Shown here: one piece after another, positions 25,363 to 34,305 of the stretch
Position numbering within the stretch: the stretch's first letter is position 1
Layout: every line of letters begins with the position of its first letter
NCBI RefSeq assembly: GCF_029201545.1
Contig: NZ_CP104007.1
Coordinates: 1,832,501-1,896,500 of the forward strand
Direction of reading: 5' to 3'
DNA: 64,000 bases
Source of the DNA: Devosia sp. FJ2-5-3
Lineage (GTDB): Bacteria; Pseudomonadota; Alphaproteobacteria; Rhizobiales; Devosiaceae
Program-made: the position numbers and the translations under genes
Notes under the pieces: generated by a model
What the model saw: only the letters and a program-made list of their open reading frames with translations
Databases searched by the model: none
What the model was told of the DNA's origin: nothing

Positions 25363-25422
25363 GTCGTCCTCCCTTTGAGGTTTTAAAACCCATTCTCGAC
25401 GGTGTGACCCGCCTTTCGTCGC

Positions 25423-26409
25423 TCATCGGCCCACGCGTTTGCGTTGATAGGTGGCGAAGGCCACCGCGCCGATGAGTATCAGGCCCTGCACAACCAACCG
25501 GACCGGTTGGGACAATCCGAGCAGGTTGAGCAGGGTGAAGATCGCCTCCAGAGCCAGCGCGCCGGCAATGGTGGCGGGAACGGAGCCGCGGCCGCCGAGC
25601 AATTGGGCGCCCCCGATGACGGCTGCGGTAATGGCCTGGAGCTCGAAGCCGGAGCCGATGTCGACCGACACGCCGGCGCGGCCGCCGAGGATGACCCCGG
25701 CCAGCACGGCGGTGAGCGAAGAGACGACGAAGGCGGCGATGCGCACCTTGGTGACCGGCACGCCGGCGAGGCGGGCGGCCTGCGGATTGTCGCCCACGGC
25801 ATGGAGCATGCGGCCGTAATTGGTGCGGTGCATGCCCCACCAGAGGATCGTGCCGAAGACGAGGAGGCAGATGACGGCGATGGGCAGGATGCCGATGATC
25901 GGCACATCGGTGATGTTGTAGCGGCCGAAGAAGCGGAAGGTATCGGGGAGATAACCGCGTGGCGCGCCACCGGACCACATGAAAGCTACGCCATTGAGCG
26001 AGATCATCATGCCCAGAGTGGCGATCAGCGAGGGCACTTTGAGGAAGCTGACGACGAGGCCGTTGATGAGGCCGACGACGAGGCCGATGCCGAGCATCAG
26101 CGGAATGATCCAATAGGTGGAATTGGGATCATTGCTGGCCAGCATGGAGGATCCGATAACGGTGAGGGTCATCAGCGAGCCGACGCTGAGATCGAAGCCG
26201 CCCGAGACGATGACATAGAGCGCGCCGCCCGAAAGGATGGCGAGGGCGGCCACGCGCTTGAGATAATTCATGTAGCCGGTCGGCTCGGCGAAGGCCGGGT
26301 TGAGCACGATGATGGCGATGATCAGCGCGATAACAAGCACATAGACCGGGTTGATCCGGGGGAGGCTGCGGCGGGGCCGTTCGGCAGCGGTGAGGGAGTG
26401 ATCTATCAT
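25423..26409 (-). CDS. Sugar ABC transporter permease (RbsC type) 1
   Basis: 328-residue membrane subunit with 8-10 hydrophobic segments. The family motifs GGFDLSVGSLMTLT, the GLINGLVVSFLKVPSLIATLG region and the AVGDNPQAARLAGV loop are conserved in RbsC/XylH proteins. Its start overlaps the upstream permease stop by 4 bases. A 60-base gap separates it from the binding-protein gene. Together with the 26406-27389 product it probably forms a heterodimeric channel. Confidence 0.93.
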   Translation of the reverse strand: MIDHSLTAAERPRRSLPRINPVYVLVIALIIAIIVLNPAFAEPTGYMNYLKRVAALAILSGGALYVIVSGGFDLSVGSLMTLTVIGSSMLASNDPNSTYWIIPLMLGIGLVVGLINGLVVSFLKVPSLIATLGMMISLNGVAFMWSGGAPRGYLPDTFRFFGRYNITDVPIIGILPIAVICLLVFGTILWWGMHRTNYGRMLHAVGDNPQAARLAGVPVTKVRIAAFVVSSLTAVLAGVILGGRAGVSVDIGSGFELQAITAAVIGGAQLLGGRGSVPATIAGALALEAIFTLLNLLGLSQPVRLVVQGLILIGAVAFATYQRKRVGR

Positions 26410-27389
26410 GCCACGGGCCTCCGGGAACGGGCGGCGTAGAAGGCGACGGCAGCCACGATGATGATGCCGCGCAGCACCTGTTTGACGAAGGCATCGACGC
26501 CGGCGACGTTGAAGATGGAGTCGATCAGCGAGAAGATGATGACGCCGGCCATGGTGCCCCAGATGCCGCCTCGGCCACCGGCGAGGACCGTGCCGCCAAT
26601 GACGACCACGGCGATGGATTCCAGATCATAGACGCCCTCGGCGCCGATCCAGGGCGCGCCGGAGCGCAGGCGCGAGGCGAGGTAGATGCCGGCGACTGCC
26701 GCGCAGAGCGAGCAGAGCACATGGGCGCCGATCACCACACGGGTGGTCTTGATACCGGCTAGTCGGGCCGCGTCCTGATTGCCGCCGACCGAATAGATGT
26801 CGGAGCCGAAGCGGGTGAAGCGGAGGACGAACCAGGCGAGGCCCGCCAGCGCGAACATGAAGATCAGCGAATAGGGGACGATGCCGATCGAGCCATAGGC
26901 GAAGATCTGGAATTCGGCCGGAACATTTCCAGCGAAGTTATTGTAATAATAGGACAAAATGCCTTGGATGATCAGCGACATGCCCAGCGTCCCGATCAGC
27001 GGATTGACCTCGAGCCGGGCGATGACGAGGCCGTTGATAAGGCCGATCACGGCGCCCATGGCGAGGACGGCAGCGATGGCGGGCAGCATCATGGCCGGGT
27101 TGCCGTTCATGACCACGGAGGTGACGACGGCCGCCGCCGAGATGACGCTGGCGACGCTGAGATCGATGGACGCGACCAGAATGGCGAAGGTCTGCCCGAT
27201 AGCGGTGATGCCCAGGGTGATCGAGCGGCCGAGAATGGCGACGAGGTTTTCGAGGGTGAGGAAGCGCGTCTGGCCGAGCGCCAGAACGAGGCCGACATAG
27301 ATCAGGATGGCGGCGAGGAGGAGGAGGGTCGAGGCGTGGCGGTCGAAGCGGAAGCGACGCGGCGGGAGAGCGTGCGGGGTGTCGGTCAT
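26406..27389 (-). CDS. Sugar ABC transporter permease (RbsC type) 2
   Basis: 327-residue membrane subunit. ASIDLSVASVISAAAVV, GLINGLVIARLEVNPLIGTLG and SVGGNQDAARLAGI mark the RbsC family. It overlaps both neighbouring genes by 4 bases (ATPase upstream, permease downstream), so the three are translationally coupled. Two different RbsC-type permeases in one operon are common in Rhizobiales sugar and polyol importers. Confidence 0.93.
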   Translation of the reverse strand: MTDTPHALPPRRFRFDRHASTLLLLAAILIYVGLVLALGQTRFLTLENLVAILGRSITLGITAIGQTFAILVASIDLSVASVISAAAVVTSVVMNGNPAMMLPAIAAVLAMGAVIGLINGLVIARLEVNPLIGTLGMSLIIQGILSYYYNNFAGNVPAEFQIFAYGSIGIVPYSLIFMFALAGLAWFVLRFTRFGSDIYSVGGNQDAARLAGIKTTRVVIGAHVLCSLCAAVAGIYLASRLRSGAPWIGAEGVYDLESIAVVVIGGTVLAGGRGGIWGTMAGVIIFSLIDSIFNVAGVDAFVKQVLRGIIIVAAVAFYAARSRRPVA

Positions 27390-28900
27390 GCGGCTGCTCC
27401 TGCCATTTCGCCGGTGGCGGCAAGCATGAGATCGGCCTCGCTGGCGGTGCGGTCGAACTCGCCGACAATGCGGCCTTCGCGCATGACGAGGATGCGGTCG
27501 GAGGCGCCGAGGATTTCGGGGAGATCGGAGGAGACCATCATGACGGCGGTGCCGGTGCGGGCGAGGTCACGCATCAGATGGTAGATGCTGGCCTTGGTGT
27601 CGACATCGATGCCGCGGGTGGGCTCGATGAAGATCAGCACCTTTGGCTTGAGGGCAAGCCAGCGGGCGACGATGGCCTTTTGCTGATTGCCGCCGGAGAG
27701 GAAGCGCATTTCCTGCTCGTAGGAGGGGGCTTTCACCCGCATCTCGTCGAGGAGGGCGTCCATGCCGGGCTGATCGATGAAGCTGTTGGCATCGGCGCCG
27801 CCGATGGCGCTGGAAAAGCTGCGGGCGGTGAGCATGCCGTTGTCGCGGACGGACTGCATGAGGACGAGGGCGCTGGCCTTGCGATCGCCGGGGAGCATGC
27901 CGATGCCGGCGCGGATGGCGTCGCGCGGGGACTGAAAGGAAACCGGCTGGCCATTGAGCGTGAGCGTGCCTGCGGCAAAGGGCGTGGCGCCGAAGAGGGC
28001 CATGGCCAGCGCCGTGCGGCCGGCGCCCTGAAGGCCGGCGAAGCCGACGATTTCGCCGGCGCGCAGTTCGAGATTGATGTCGCGCAGGGCGGCATTATTG
28101 CCGCCTGTGACGGTGAGGATGGCGGCGCCGATGTCGTCGGGTTTTGCGGCCTCGGGATAGAACTCGGCAATGTCGCGGCCGACCATGGCGCGCACGATGG
28201 CGTCGGGTGCGGGGACATGGTCAAAGCTGGCGGCGACTTCGCCGTCCTTGATGATTGTGACGCGATCGGCGAGGCGCGTGACCTCGCGCATGCGGTGGGT
28301 GATGTAGATGATGGCGGTGCCCGAGGCCCGCAGCTGATCGACAAGGCTGAACAGCACCTCGCACTCGCTTTCGTTGAGCGCGGCGGTGGGCTCGTCCATG
28401 ACGATGACCTTGGCATTGAGCGAGATTGCCTTGGCGATTTCGACCATCTGCTGTCTGGCAACATCGAGATCGGAGACCAGGGTATCGGGCTCGATGCGGT
28501 GGCGGACGCCGAAGAGGCCGAGGACGCGGCGGGTCTCTTCGACCATGGCCTTGGTGTCAATCAGCCCATTGCGACGCGGCTCGCGGCCGAGGAAGAGGTT
28601 TTGCGCGACACTGCGTTCGGGCAGGAGCGAGAACTCCTGATAGATCACCGAAATGCCGGCGAGGAGCGCGTGTTGCGGGTGGGAGAAGTGCTGGACATTG
28701 CCGTCGATCAGCACCTCGCCCTCATTGGGCTTGTAGACGCCGGAGAGGATTTTTATCAGCGTCGACTTGCCGGCGCCGTTTTCGCCGCAAAGGGCGTGGA
28801 CCTCGCCGCGACCGCAGGCGAAGGAAACGCCGCGCAGCGCCTTGACGCCGGGGAAGGATTTGGTGATGCCGCGCATCTCGATGACCGGGGTGCCACTCAT
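27386..28900 (-). CDS. Sugar ABC transporter ATPase (RbsA type, two domains)
   Basis: 504-residue tandem ATPase. Domain one has GENGAGKST, a divergent signature (LDVARQQM) and VIVMDEPTAAL. Domain two has the degenerate loop GLQGAGRTALA in place of Walker A, then LSGGNQQKAIVARWL and LIFIEPTRGID. This asymmetric pattern is normal for RbsA/MglA. The ATG at 28900 overlaps the epimerase stop; the frame stays open far upstream but only antisense to the epimerase reading, so the longer version is rejected. Confidence 0.94.
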   Translation of the reverse strand: MSGTPVIEMRGITKSFPGVKALRGVSFACGRGEVHALCGENGAGKSTLIKILSGVYKPNEGEVLIDGNVQHFSHPQHALLAGISVIYQEFSLLPERSVAQNLFLGREPRRNGLIDTKAMVEETRRVLGLFGVRHRIEPDTLVSDLDVARQQMVEIAKAISLNAKVIVMDEPTAALNESECEVLFSLVDQLRASGTAIIYITHRMREVTRLADRVTIIKDGEVAASFDHVPAPDAIVRAMVGRDIAEFYPEAAKPDDIGAAILTVTGGNNAALRDINLELRAGEIVGFAGLQGAGRTALAMALFGATPFAAGTLTLNGQPVSFQSPRDAIRAGIGMLPGDRKASALVLMQSVRDNGMLTARSFSSAIGGADANSFIDQPGMDALLDEMRVKAPSYEQEMRFLSGGNQQKAIVARWLALKPKVLIFIEPTRGIDVDTKASIYHLMRDLARTGTAVMMVSSDLPEILGASDRILVMREGRIVGEFDRTASEADLMLAATGEMAGAAA

Positions 28901-29763
28901 GCCGCAAGCTCCTTGCCGGCAGCATCCCAGGTGCGGCGGATATAGGCGGCGCTCTCGGTGAAGAGGGTTTCGTAGTCCGGGAAGAGCGGGCGCCAGACGC
29001 GGGTGGCGGCGGCAATGGCAGGCAGGCCCGCGCCGAAGGCTTCGAGCGTCACCCAGCCGTCGTAGCCGGAACGGCGGACAGCGCCGAGAATGGCGGGAAA
29101 ATCGATGTGGCCGCGGCCGGGGATGCCGCGATCGTTCTCGGAGATATGGACGATGCCGACATGGGGCGCGACGATTTCGTACGCCGCGACCTGGTCGCGG
29201 TCTTCGATATTGGCGTGGAAGGTGTCGTACATGATGCGCAGGGCCGGGTGGTCGACACGGCGCGCATAATCGCGGCACTGGGTGGTGGTGTTGAGGAAAT
29301 AGGTCTCGAAGCGGTTGAGGTGTTCGAGGCTGATGTAGAGGCCATTGGCCTCTGCGCGTTCGGCCAGGGCATGGTGGGCCTCGGCGCCGTAGGCGATCTC
29401 GCTCTCGGTGGGTCCGGCGCCGGTGAAATGACCGATGGGGGCGTGGATCGGGCCGCCGACGCTCTGGGCGCCGAGAGCGATGGCGCAATCGAGCGCCCAA
29501 TCGAGATGCGCTTTGCCGCGGGCGCGGATTTCGGGGTCTGAGGAGAGCGGATTGGCATCGGGGCTGGGGACCACTGAGGTGGTGCAGCGCTCCAGCTCCA
29601 AGGCGTCCAGCTGCTGGCCGAGCCAAGCATAATGAGCGGGATCGCCCGAGAGGACGGGGATTTCCACGCCGTCATAGCCCTCGGCCTTGATTTGTCGGAT
29701 CGCGGGCAGGTGTGCCTCGGTGACAAAATCGGTCAGGCACAACAGGTTAATGCCCAATTTCAT
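28897..29763 (-). CDS. Sugar isomerase/epimerase, D-tagatose/D-psicose 3-epimerase-like
   Basis: TIM-barrel metal-dependent epimerase of 288 residues. SLEHLNRFETYFLNT matches the ExLNRFE-x-x-LNT segment of tagatose 3-epimerases and gives the first metal glutamate. MYDTFHANIEDRD gives the Asp/His pair, HISENDRGIPGRGHIDF the substrate-binding region, and TLEAFG the second catalytic glutamate. It is first in the operon with the ribose-type importer. The enzyme probably converts the imported ketose or a derived keto-sugar; the exact sugar is unknown. Confidence 0.9.
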   Translation of the reverse strand: MKLGINLLCLTDFVTEAHLPAIRQIKAEGYDGVEIPVLSGDPAHYAWLGQQLDALELERCTTSVVPSPDANPLSSDPEIRARGKAHLDWALDCAIALGAQSVGGPIHAPIGHFTGAGPTESEIAYGAEAHHALAERAEANGLYISLEHLNRFETYFLNTTTQCRDYARRVDHPALRIMYDTFHANIEDRDQVAAYEIVAPHVGIVHISENDRGIPGRGHIDFPAILGAVRRSGYDGWVTLEAFGAGLPAIAAATRVWRPLFPDYETLFTESAAYIRRTWDAAGKELAA

Positions 29764-29800
29764 ACGTTTTCCCCCTTGAAGCCGGGGTGCAGGAGGCGTT

Positions 29801-29828
29801 TTGAGGCACGTACAACAATTGAGGTACG
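29801..29828. promoter_or_regulatory. Direct-repeat operator candidate for the AraC regulator
   Basis: TTGAGGCACG (29801-29810) and TTGAGGTACG (29819-29828) repeat with an 18-base period in the divergent gap between the epimerase gene and the araC-like gene. AraC-family proteins, with two helix-turn-helix motifs, usually bind direct repeats. CGTAC/GTACG also forms a small inverted repeat here. The rest of the 294-base gap shows no clear element. Confidence 0.45.
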
Positions 29829-30057
29829 GTCATCTTTTGGCAAAATTCGAACGCCGTCTGCACTGAGAGGCTTCATTCCTTCTCCCTGGCGCCGAAAAGC
29901 GAAGATCTGTCCGCTTAACGCGGCACTTGTTGACTTTCGGGCATGCTGCTCGCTAGCATTGGTGCGCGCTACCGACGTCATCATCATTACCCACCGCAAT
30001 AGATCTCGGCGTTCAAATACGAACACTGGTAATTTTTATACATACGGGAGAGATCGC

Positions 30058-31074
30058 ATGAACTCTGAGGCACGCGAAAAGGCGCTGGCGCGGCCGGCGG
30101 TTTTCACTGAGCCCGGCGCCCTGATGTATGCGGGCAATTGCGCAGATCTCTACGATGCATCGCTGGCGGGGAAGGTGACGCTGAACGCCTGGACGCGGCG
30201 AAAATATCCGGGCAGACCGCTTGGGAAGGCCCTGCCGCAGGTATTGTCCGTGGGCGGTTGGGACGCGGTGAAATCCCAGGATTGGGGGCTGCGGGAGCAT
30301 TGCAACGAGGGCGTCAAGATCGCCTATATGGCGCGTGGCACCATGGTGCTGAAGATCGACGGACAGCGGCATGAAGTCAGCGAAGGGCAGATGTTTGTCG
30401 TCCGGCCCTGGCAATTGCACCAGTTCGGCGATCCGCATGTGGCGGCCAGCCAGATCGTCTGGGTGCTGTTCGACGTGGGCGTGCGGCGGCCGCATGAGGA
30501 ATGGCTGTGGCCGGACTGGATGGGCTGGTCGGAACGCGACAGCGCGCGGCTGACGACGCTTTTGTCCTGCAATGAGCAACATGTGCTGACGGCCAGTCGC
30601 GACGTCGCGCGCAGTTTCCACGACATCGCCGAAATCGTGGCTGGAGGCGATGTGGTGGGCAGCGAGACCAAGATGCGGCTGCATATTTCGATGCTGCTGC
30701 TGCGGTTCATGGAGCAGATGGAGCGGGCCGAGCCAGTGTTGGACGCGGAACTGACCAGTTCGCGGCGCACGGTGCAGATCTTTCTGGCGCGGCTCGAACA
30801 TGCGCTGGACGAGAACTGGACGCTGGAGAACATGGCCGCCGAATGTGGGCTGTCGCGGACGCAGTTTTCCCAGCATTGCCAGGCGCTGACCAATATGACG
30901 CCGGTGCGCTATCTGCAGATGGTGCGGCTGGAAGCGGCGAAACGCTGGCTGGCCGAGCGGGCGAGCGCGACGGTGACCGAGATCGCGTTCGAATGCGGGT
31001 TCTCGTCGAGCCAGTATTTCGCGACCTGCTACAAGCGGCGCTTCGGGTTCTCGCCGCAGGAAAGCCGGTCGTGA
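30058..31074 (+). CDS. AraC-family transcriptional regulator
   Basis: 338 residues. The N-terminal cupin-like sensing domain shows GMFVVRPWQLHQFG-type features (VSEGQMFVVRPWQLHQF at about 108-124). The C-terminal pair of helix-turn-helix motifs is LENMAAECGLSRTQFSQHC and VTEIAFECGFSSSQYFATCYKRRFG. The ATG at 30058 follows a GGGAGAG ribosome-binding site; the frame is open further upstream through the divergent promoter, which is not credible as coding. Divergent orientation makes it the likely activator of the sugar operon at 24232-29763. Confidence 0.92.
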   Translation: MNSEAREKALARPAVFTEPGALMYAGNCADLYDASLAGKVTLNAWTRRKYPGRPLGKALPQVLSVGGWDAVKSQDWGLREHCNEGVKIAYMARGTMVLKIDGQRHEVSEGQMFVVRPWQLHQFGDPHVAASQIVWVLFDVGVRRPHEEWLWPDWMGWSERDSARLTTLLSCNEQHVLTASRDVARSFHDIAEIVAGGDVVGSETKMRLHISMLLLRFMEQMERAEPVLDAELTSSRRTVQIFLARLEHALDENWTLENMAAECGLSRTQFSQHCQALTNMTPVRYLQMVRLEAAKRWLAERASATVTEIAFECGFSSSQYFATCYKRRFGFSPQESRS

Positions 31075-31075
31075 T

Positions 31076-32005
31076 CTAGTCGGCGCTGGTGGCGCGGAGC
31101 GAGGGAATAGTGGCCGAGGCCGTCGTCTTGATCGCGTCAATGAGGGCCGCCACGGACGGCGTGAGTGGGCGGCCAATGGCGGTGATGACGCTCCAGCGGA
31201 ACGGGACGTGGAAGGACAGCGGTACGGCGACGAGATCGGGGGACGGCAGGCCGGCGCCGGTCAGGGGCTCGACGATGGCGATGCCGAGGCCGTTGCTGGC
31301 CATGGACAGCGACACATAGGTGGCGTTGCAGGAGGTGACGGAGCGCGGGGAGACGCCCTGTTCGGCCAGCGCGCCGTCGATGAGCATGCGCAGGCGGTAG
31401 GGGTTGGCCGCCATGATCAGCGGTTCATCGCGGAGATCATTCGGGGTTAGAACTGCGGCGCTGGCGAGGCGATGTGTGCGGGAGACGACGGCGTGGCAGG
31501 GCACTTCGGCCTGCCAGTGGACGTCGAGCCCGGCATTGTCGACCGGCCAGCTGGCGAGGCCGAGGTCCGAAGTGCCGGAGACAACGGCCTGCACCACGTT
31601 TTCCGCCGAGATGGCCTGGATCTGCAATTGCCGCGAGCGGAGGCGTTCGTCCATGGCAGCGATGGCCGGGGGGAGGATGCCGGTGGCGAGGGATGGAATG
31701 GACGCGACCGTGAGAGGCAGGGCTTCGGCGGTGTTTATGGCCTGGGCCTTGTCCGAAATCGTCCGCAGCCCGGTGAGGAACATTTCGACGTCTTCGTAAA
31801 AGGCGAGGCCCTGGCGCGTGGGGGTGACGCGCGGGCCGCTGCGATGGAGCAGGGCAAAGCCGATCTGCGCCTCCAGATCCTGGATCTGGCGGGTGATGAC
31901 CGGTTGCGACAGGCCGATGGCCTTGGCCGCGCCGGTGATGCTGCCGACCGAAACGACGGCAGCAAAGGCTTCGAGCTGGCGCGTGTCCAGATAATTGGAT
32001 CGCAT
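31076..32005 (-). CDS. LysR-family transcriptional regulator
   Basis: 309-residue regulator. The N-terminal helix-turn-helix shows LEAFAAVVSVGSITGAAKAIGLSQPVITRQIQDLE, followed by a substrate-binding co-inducer domain. The ATG at 32005 lies two bases after the carboxylesterase stop; an upstream in-frame start at 32035 would overlap that gene. It is the distal gene of the nine-gene minus operon, so it could be expressed with its targets. No divergent partner is present. Confidence 0.9.
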   Translation of the reverse strand: MRSNYLDTRQLEAFAAVVSVGSITGAAKAIGLSQPVITRQIQDLEAQIGFALLHRSGPRVTPTRQGLAFYEDVEMFLTGLRTISDKAQAINTAEALPLTVASIPSLATGILPPAIAAMDERLRSRQLQIQAISAENVVQAVVSGTSDLGLASWPVDNAGLDVHWQAEVPCHAVVSRTHRLASAAVLTPNDLRDEPLIMAANPYRLRMLIDGALAEQGVSPRSVTSCNATYVSLSMASNGLGIAIVEPLTGAGLPSPDLVAVPLSFHVPFRWSVITAIGRPLTPSVAALIDAIKTTASATIPSLRATSAD

Positions 32006-32007
32006 GT

Positions 32008-33498
32008 TTACCCTGCGAGTTGGTCCGGACCCCACAGATCAAGGCGTTGTCCGAACAGGTCCCCCTCCACCCGGGCCGGGCCATCGCCGAGGCGCAGCAC
32101 GACCGGGTTTTGTTCAGAATATTCCGGCCAGGCTGATTTGTCGTCCACTCCGGCGATGAAATCGCGCCAGACGGCGTGGACTTCGCGCGCCGTATCGAGG
32201 CAGGAAATGGCCTGGAAATCGCGGAGGCGCGTGATGTCCATGCCCTCGCGGTACCAGACGTGGCCGACTTCGGCGCCGTGGGCCGCGCCGAGCTCATCGG
32301 CTTCGATGCGGCCGAAGAGATATTTGTAGACCGGCTGGTGACGGGAATGGAGGCGAGCGAACTGCGTTGTCGGGTTGTGGAACACGAGGTCGCCACCGAT
32401 GGCGCGCCAGATGCCGTAAGGGGAATGATCGGGCAGGGCGGCGCGATAGGTCGCGACCATTTCAGCGCCGGTCTTGCCGAGGTTGCGTGCGCGCTCGTGC
32501 ATCAGGGCAGCGACAGCCTCAAAGGTGAGGTCGGCGGGCAGTATGGTCGCGTGGGTGAGATATTCGGAGGTGGTGGTGCCGATCATCATCGGCACCTGGG
32601 TGACGCGACCGGCGGCGGCGGCGGTGTCAGGGTGTTCGAGGAGAGTGACGCCGTCGATCACCGGAACGAAGGGCACGCCGAGCATGGCGGCGGAGCCGTC
32701 GCGGTCGTAATCGTGGTGCTCATAGCTCTCGTTGCAGAGGTCGCGCTGGGCAATCAGCAGGGCGTCGATGGGTGCGGTGAGAATGCCAGTTTCATCGGTG
32801 CCGAGGGCGGCGCACATGCGGTTGGTGAGCTTTTGCGCGTCGTCCATTGAGGCAATGGCGGTGCTGGCGCCGCTCTGGGGAATGGCGCGGGCAAAGAGCC
32901 CCTTGGCTTCGGGCATGGCCATGACGGCGGCGATGGCAAAGCCGCCGGCCGACCGGCCGCCGAAACTGACGCGAGCAGGATTGCCGCCGAAATGGGCGAT
33001 GTTCGCCTGCACCCATTTGAGGGCGGCCAAGAGGTCGAGGAGACCGCGATTGTCGGGCTTGCCTTCGAGATGGAGGAAGCCCAGCGCGCCGAGGCGGTAG
33101 TTGATTGTGACTTCCACGATGCCGCTTGAGGCAAAGGCGCCTGACTGGACAATGGGCTCATTGGCCGAACCGACGGCGTAGCCGCCGCCGTGGACCCAGA
33201 CAAACACCGGGGCGTTGCCGGCGAGGTCGGGGGTGCGGATGTTGAGGGTGAGGAAATCCTCGCCCTGGGTCAGGTTGGAAGTCGCCCCCTTGCCTACGGG
33301 GCCATAGGTGGGGATCTGTGGGCAGACGCTGCCGTGGCGGGTGGCGTCGCGAACGCCATCCCATTGTTCGACAGCTTGTGGGGCTTCAAAGCGGCGCTCG
33401 GGCGTGCACGGGGCCGCATAAGGGACGCCGAGAAAACAGTGATTGCCGTGTTCGACAAAGCCTTCGATTTCGCCGCCGGGGACCGTGATGCGGGTCAT
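32008..33498 (-). CDS. Type-B carboxylesterase/lipase family hydrolase
   Basis: Serine alpha/beta hydrolase of 496 residues. The oxyanion hole is VWVHGGGYAVGS, and the nucleophile elbow is FGGRSAGG (GxSxG with Ser in RSAG). VTINYRLGALGFL is a further family signature. No signal peptide is seen, so intracellular ester or amide cleavage is predicted. The ATG at 33498 has AGGA upstream; a TTG at 33513 is the alternative. It is encoded 11 bases after the polyamine-type permease gene, suggesting that the imported substrate carries an ester bond. Confidence 0.92.
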   Translation of the reverse strand: MTRITVPGGEIEGFVEHGNHCFLGVPYAAPCTPERRFEAPQAVEQWDGVRDATRHGSVCPQIPTYGPVGKGATSNLTQGEDFLTLNIRTPDLAGNAPVFVWVHGGGYAVGSANEPIVQSGAFASSGIVEVTINYRLGALGFLHLEGKPDNRGLLDLLAALKWVQANIAHFGGNPARVSFGGRSAGGFAIAAVMAMPEAKGLFARAIPQSGASTAIASMDDAQKLTNRMCAALGTDETGILTAPIDALLIAQRDLCNESYEHHDYDRDGSAAMLGVPFVPVIDGVTLLEHPDTAAAAGRVTQVPMMIGTTTSEYLTHATILPADLTFEAVAALMHERARNLGKTGAEMVATYRAALPDHSPYGIWRAIGGDLVFHNPTTQFARLHSRHQPVYKYLFGRIEADELGAAHGAEVGHVWYREGMDITRLRDFQAISCLDTAREVHAVWRDFIAGVDDKSAWPEYSEQNPVVLRLGDGPARVEGDLFGQRLDLWGPDQLAG

Positions 33499-33509
33499 TA
33501 TATTTGTCC

Positions 33510-34304
33510 TCAAACGGCCTTGCGCAGACCAATCAGCTTTTCGACTACGACCACCACGGCCACCGAGATGAGAATAAGCACCACGGAGAGGGCGGCGATC
33601 TGCGGATCGGTGGAGTATTCGAGGTAGCGGTAGATTTCGGTCGGCAGGGTCGAGGTTTTGACCGAGACGATGAAGAGCGAGATCGTCGTCTCATCGAAGG
33701 AGATGAGGAAGGCGATGACGCCGCCGGCGATGATGCCTGGACGGATCAATGGCAGGGTCACGCGCCAGAACACCTGGAGCGGGGAGGCGCCATGAACCAG
33801 GGCTGCTTCCTCGACACGGCGGTCTACCGCCATCAGGCTCATGGTCACGGTGCGGACGGTGTAGGGGATGGTGACGCCAAGATGGGCGATGACGATGCCG
33901 ATATAGCTGTCGAGCAGCTTGAAGGCGGCCAGCACCAGAACCAAACCAACGGCCAGCACAATATTGGGCACGATGAAGGGGGCGATAACGAGGAAGTTGA
34001 CCGCGCCTTCACCCCGGAATTTGTGGCGGGTGAGGGCCATGGACAACAGCGTGCCGATGGCGACAGCGCCGATGCCGACGATGGTGCCGAGCCCGAGGCT
34101 GCGCCAGAAGGCGGAGATGAAGGCCTCGTTTTGCAACACGGCGATATAGGAGCCGAAGGACCAGCTTTCGGGCGGGAAGGCCAGGTATTTGCGGGTGTCG
34201 AAGGACACCACGAACACGATGATGATCGGCGCCAGAAGGAAGATGTAGAGCAGTGTGATGAGGCCGCGCCATGCGAATGCGGCCAGAGGAGAGGTCTTGT
34301 CCAT
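33510..34304 (-). CDS. ABC transporter permease (PotC type)
   Basis: 264-residue inner-membrane subunit with six predicted segments. The EAA loop lies around VEEAALVHGASPLQVFWRVTLPLIRPG, a strong PotC/PotI match. The ISFDETTISLFI region is also conserved. It is separated from the PotB-like gene by one base. It forms the channel with the 34306-35160 product. Confidence 0.93.
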   Translation of the reverse strand: MDKTSPLAAFAWRGLITLLYIFLLAPIIIVFVVSFDTRKYLAFPPESWSFGSYIAVLQNEAFISAFWRSLGLGTIVGIGAVAIGTLLSMALTRHKFRGEGAVNFLVIAPFIVPNIVLAVGLVLVLAAFKLLDSYIGIVIAHLGVTIPYTVRTVTMSLMAVDRRVEEAALVHGASPLQVFWRVTLPLIRPGIIAGGVIAFLISFDETTISLFIVSVKTSTLPTEIYRYLEYSTDPQIAALSVVLILISVAVVVVVEKLIGLRKAV

Positions 34305-34305
34305 A

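Noticed and set aside
28901..29626. Upstream extension of the RbsA-type ATPase frame
   Set aside because: It is the same-strand out-of-frame reading of the epimerase gene; the ATPase starts at 28900 with an ATGA overlap.
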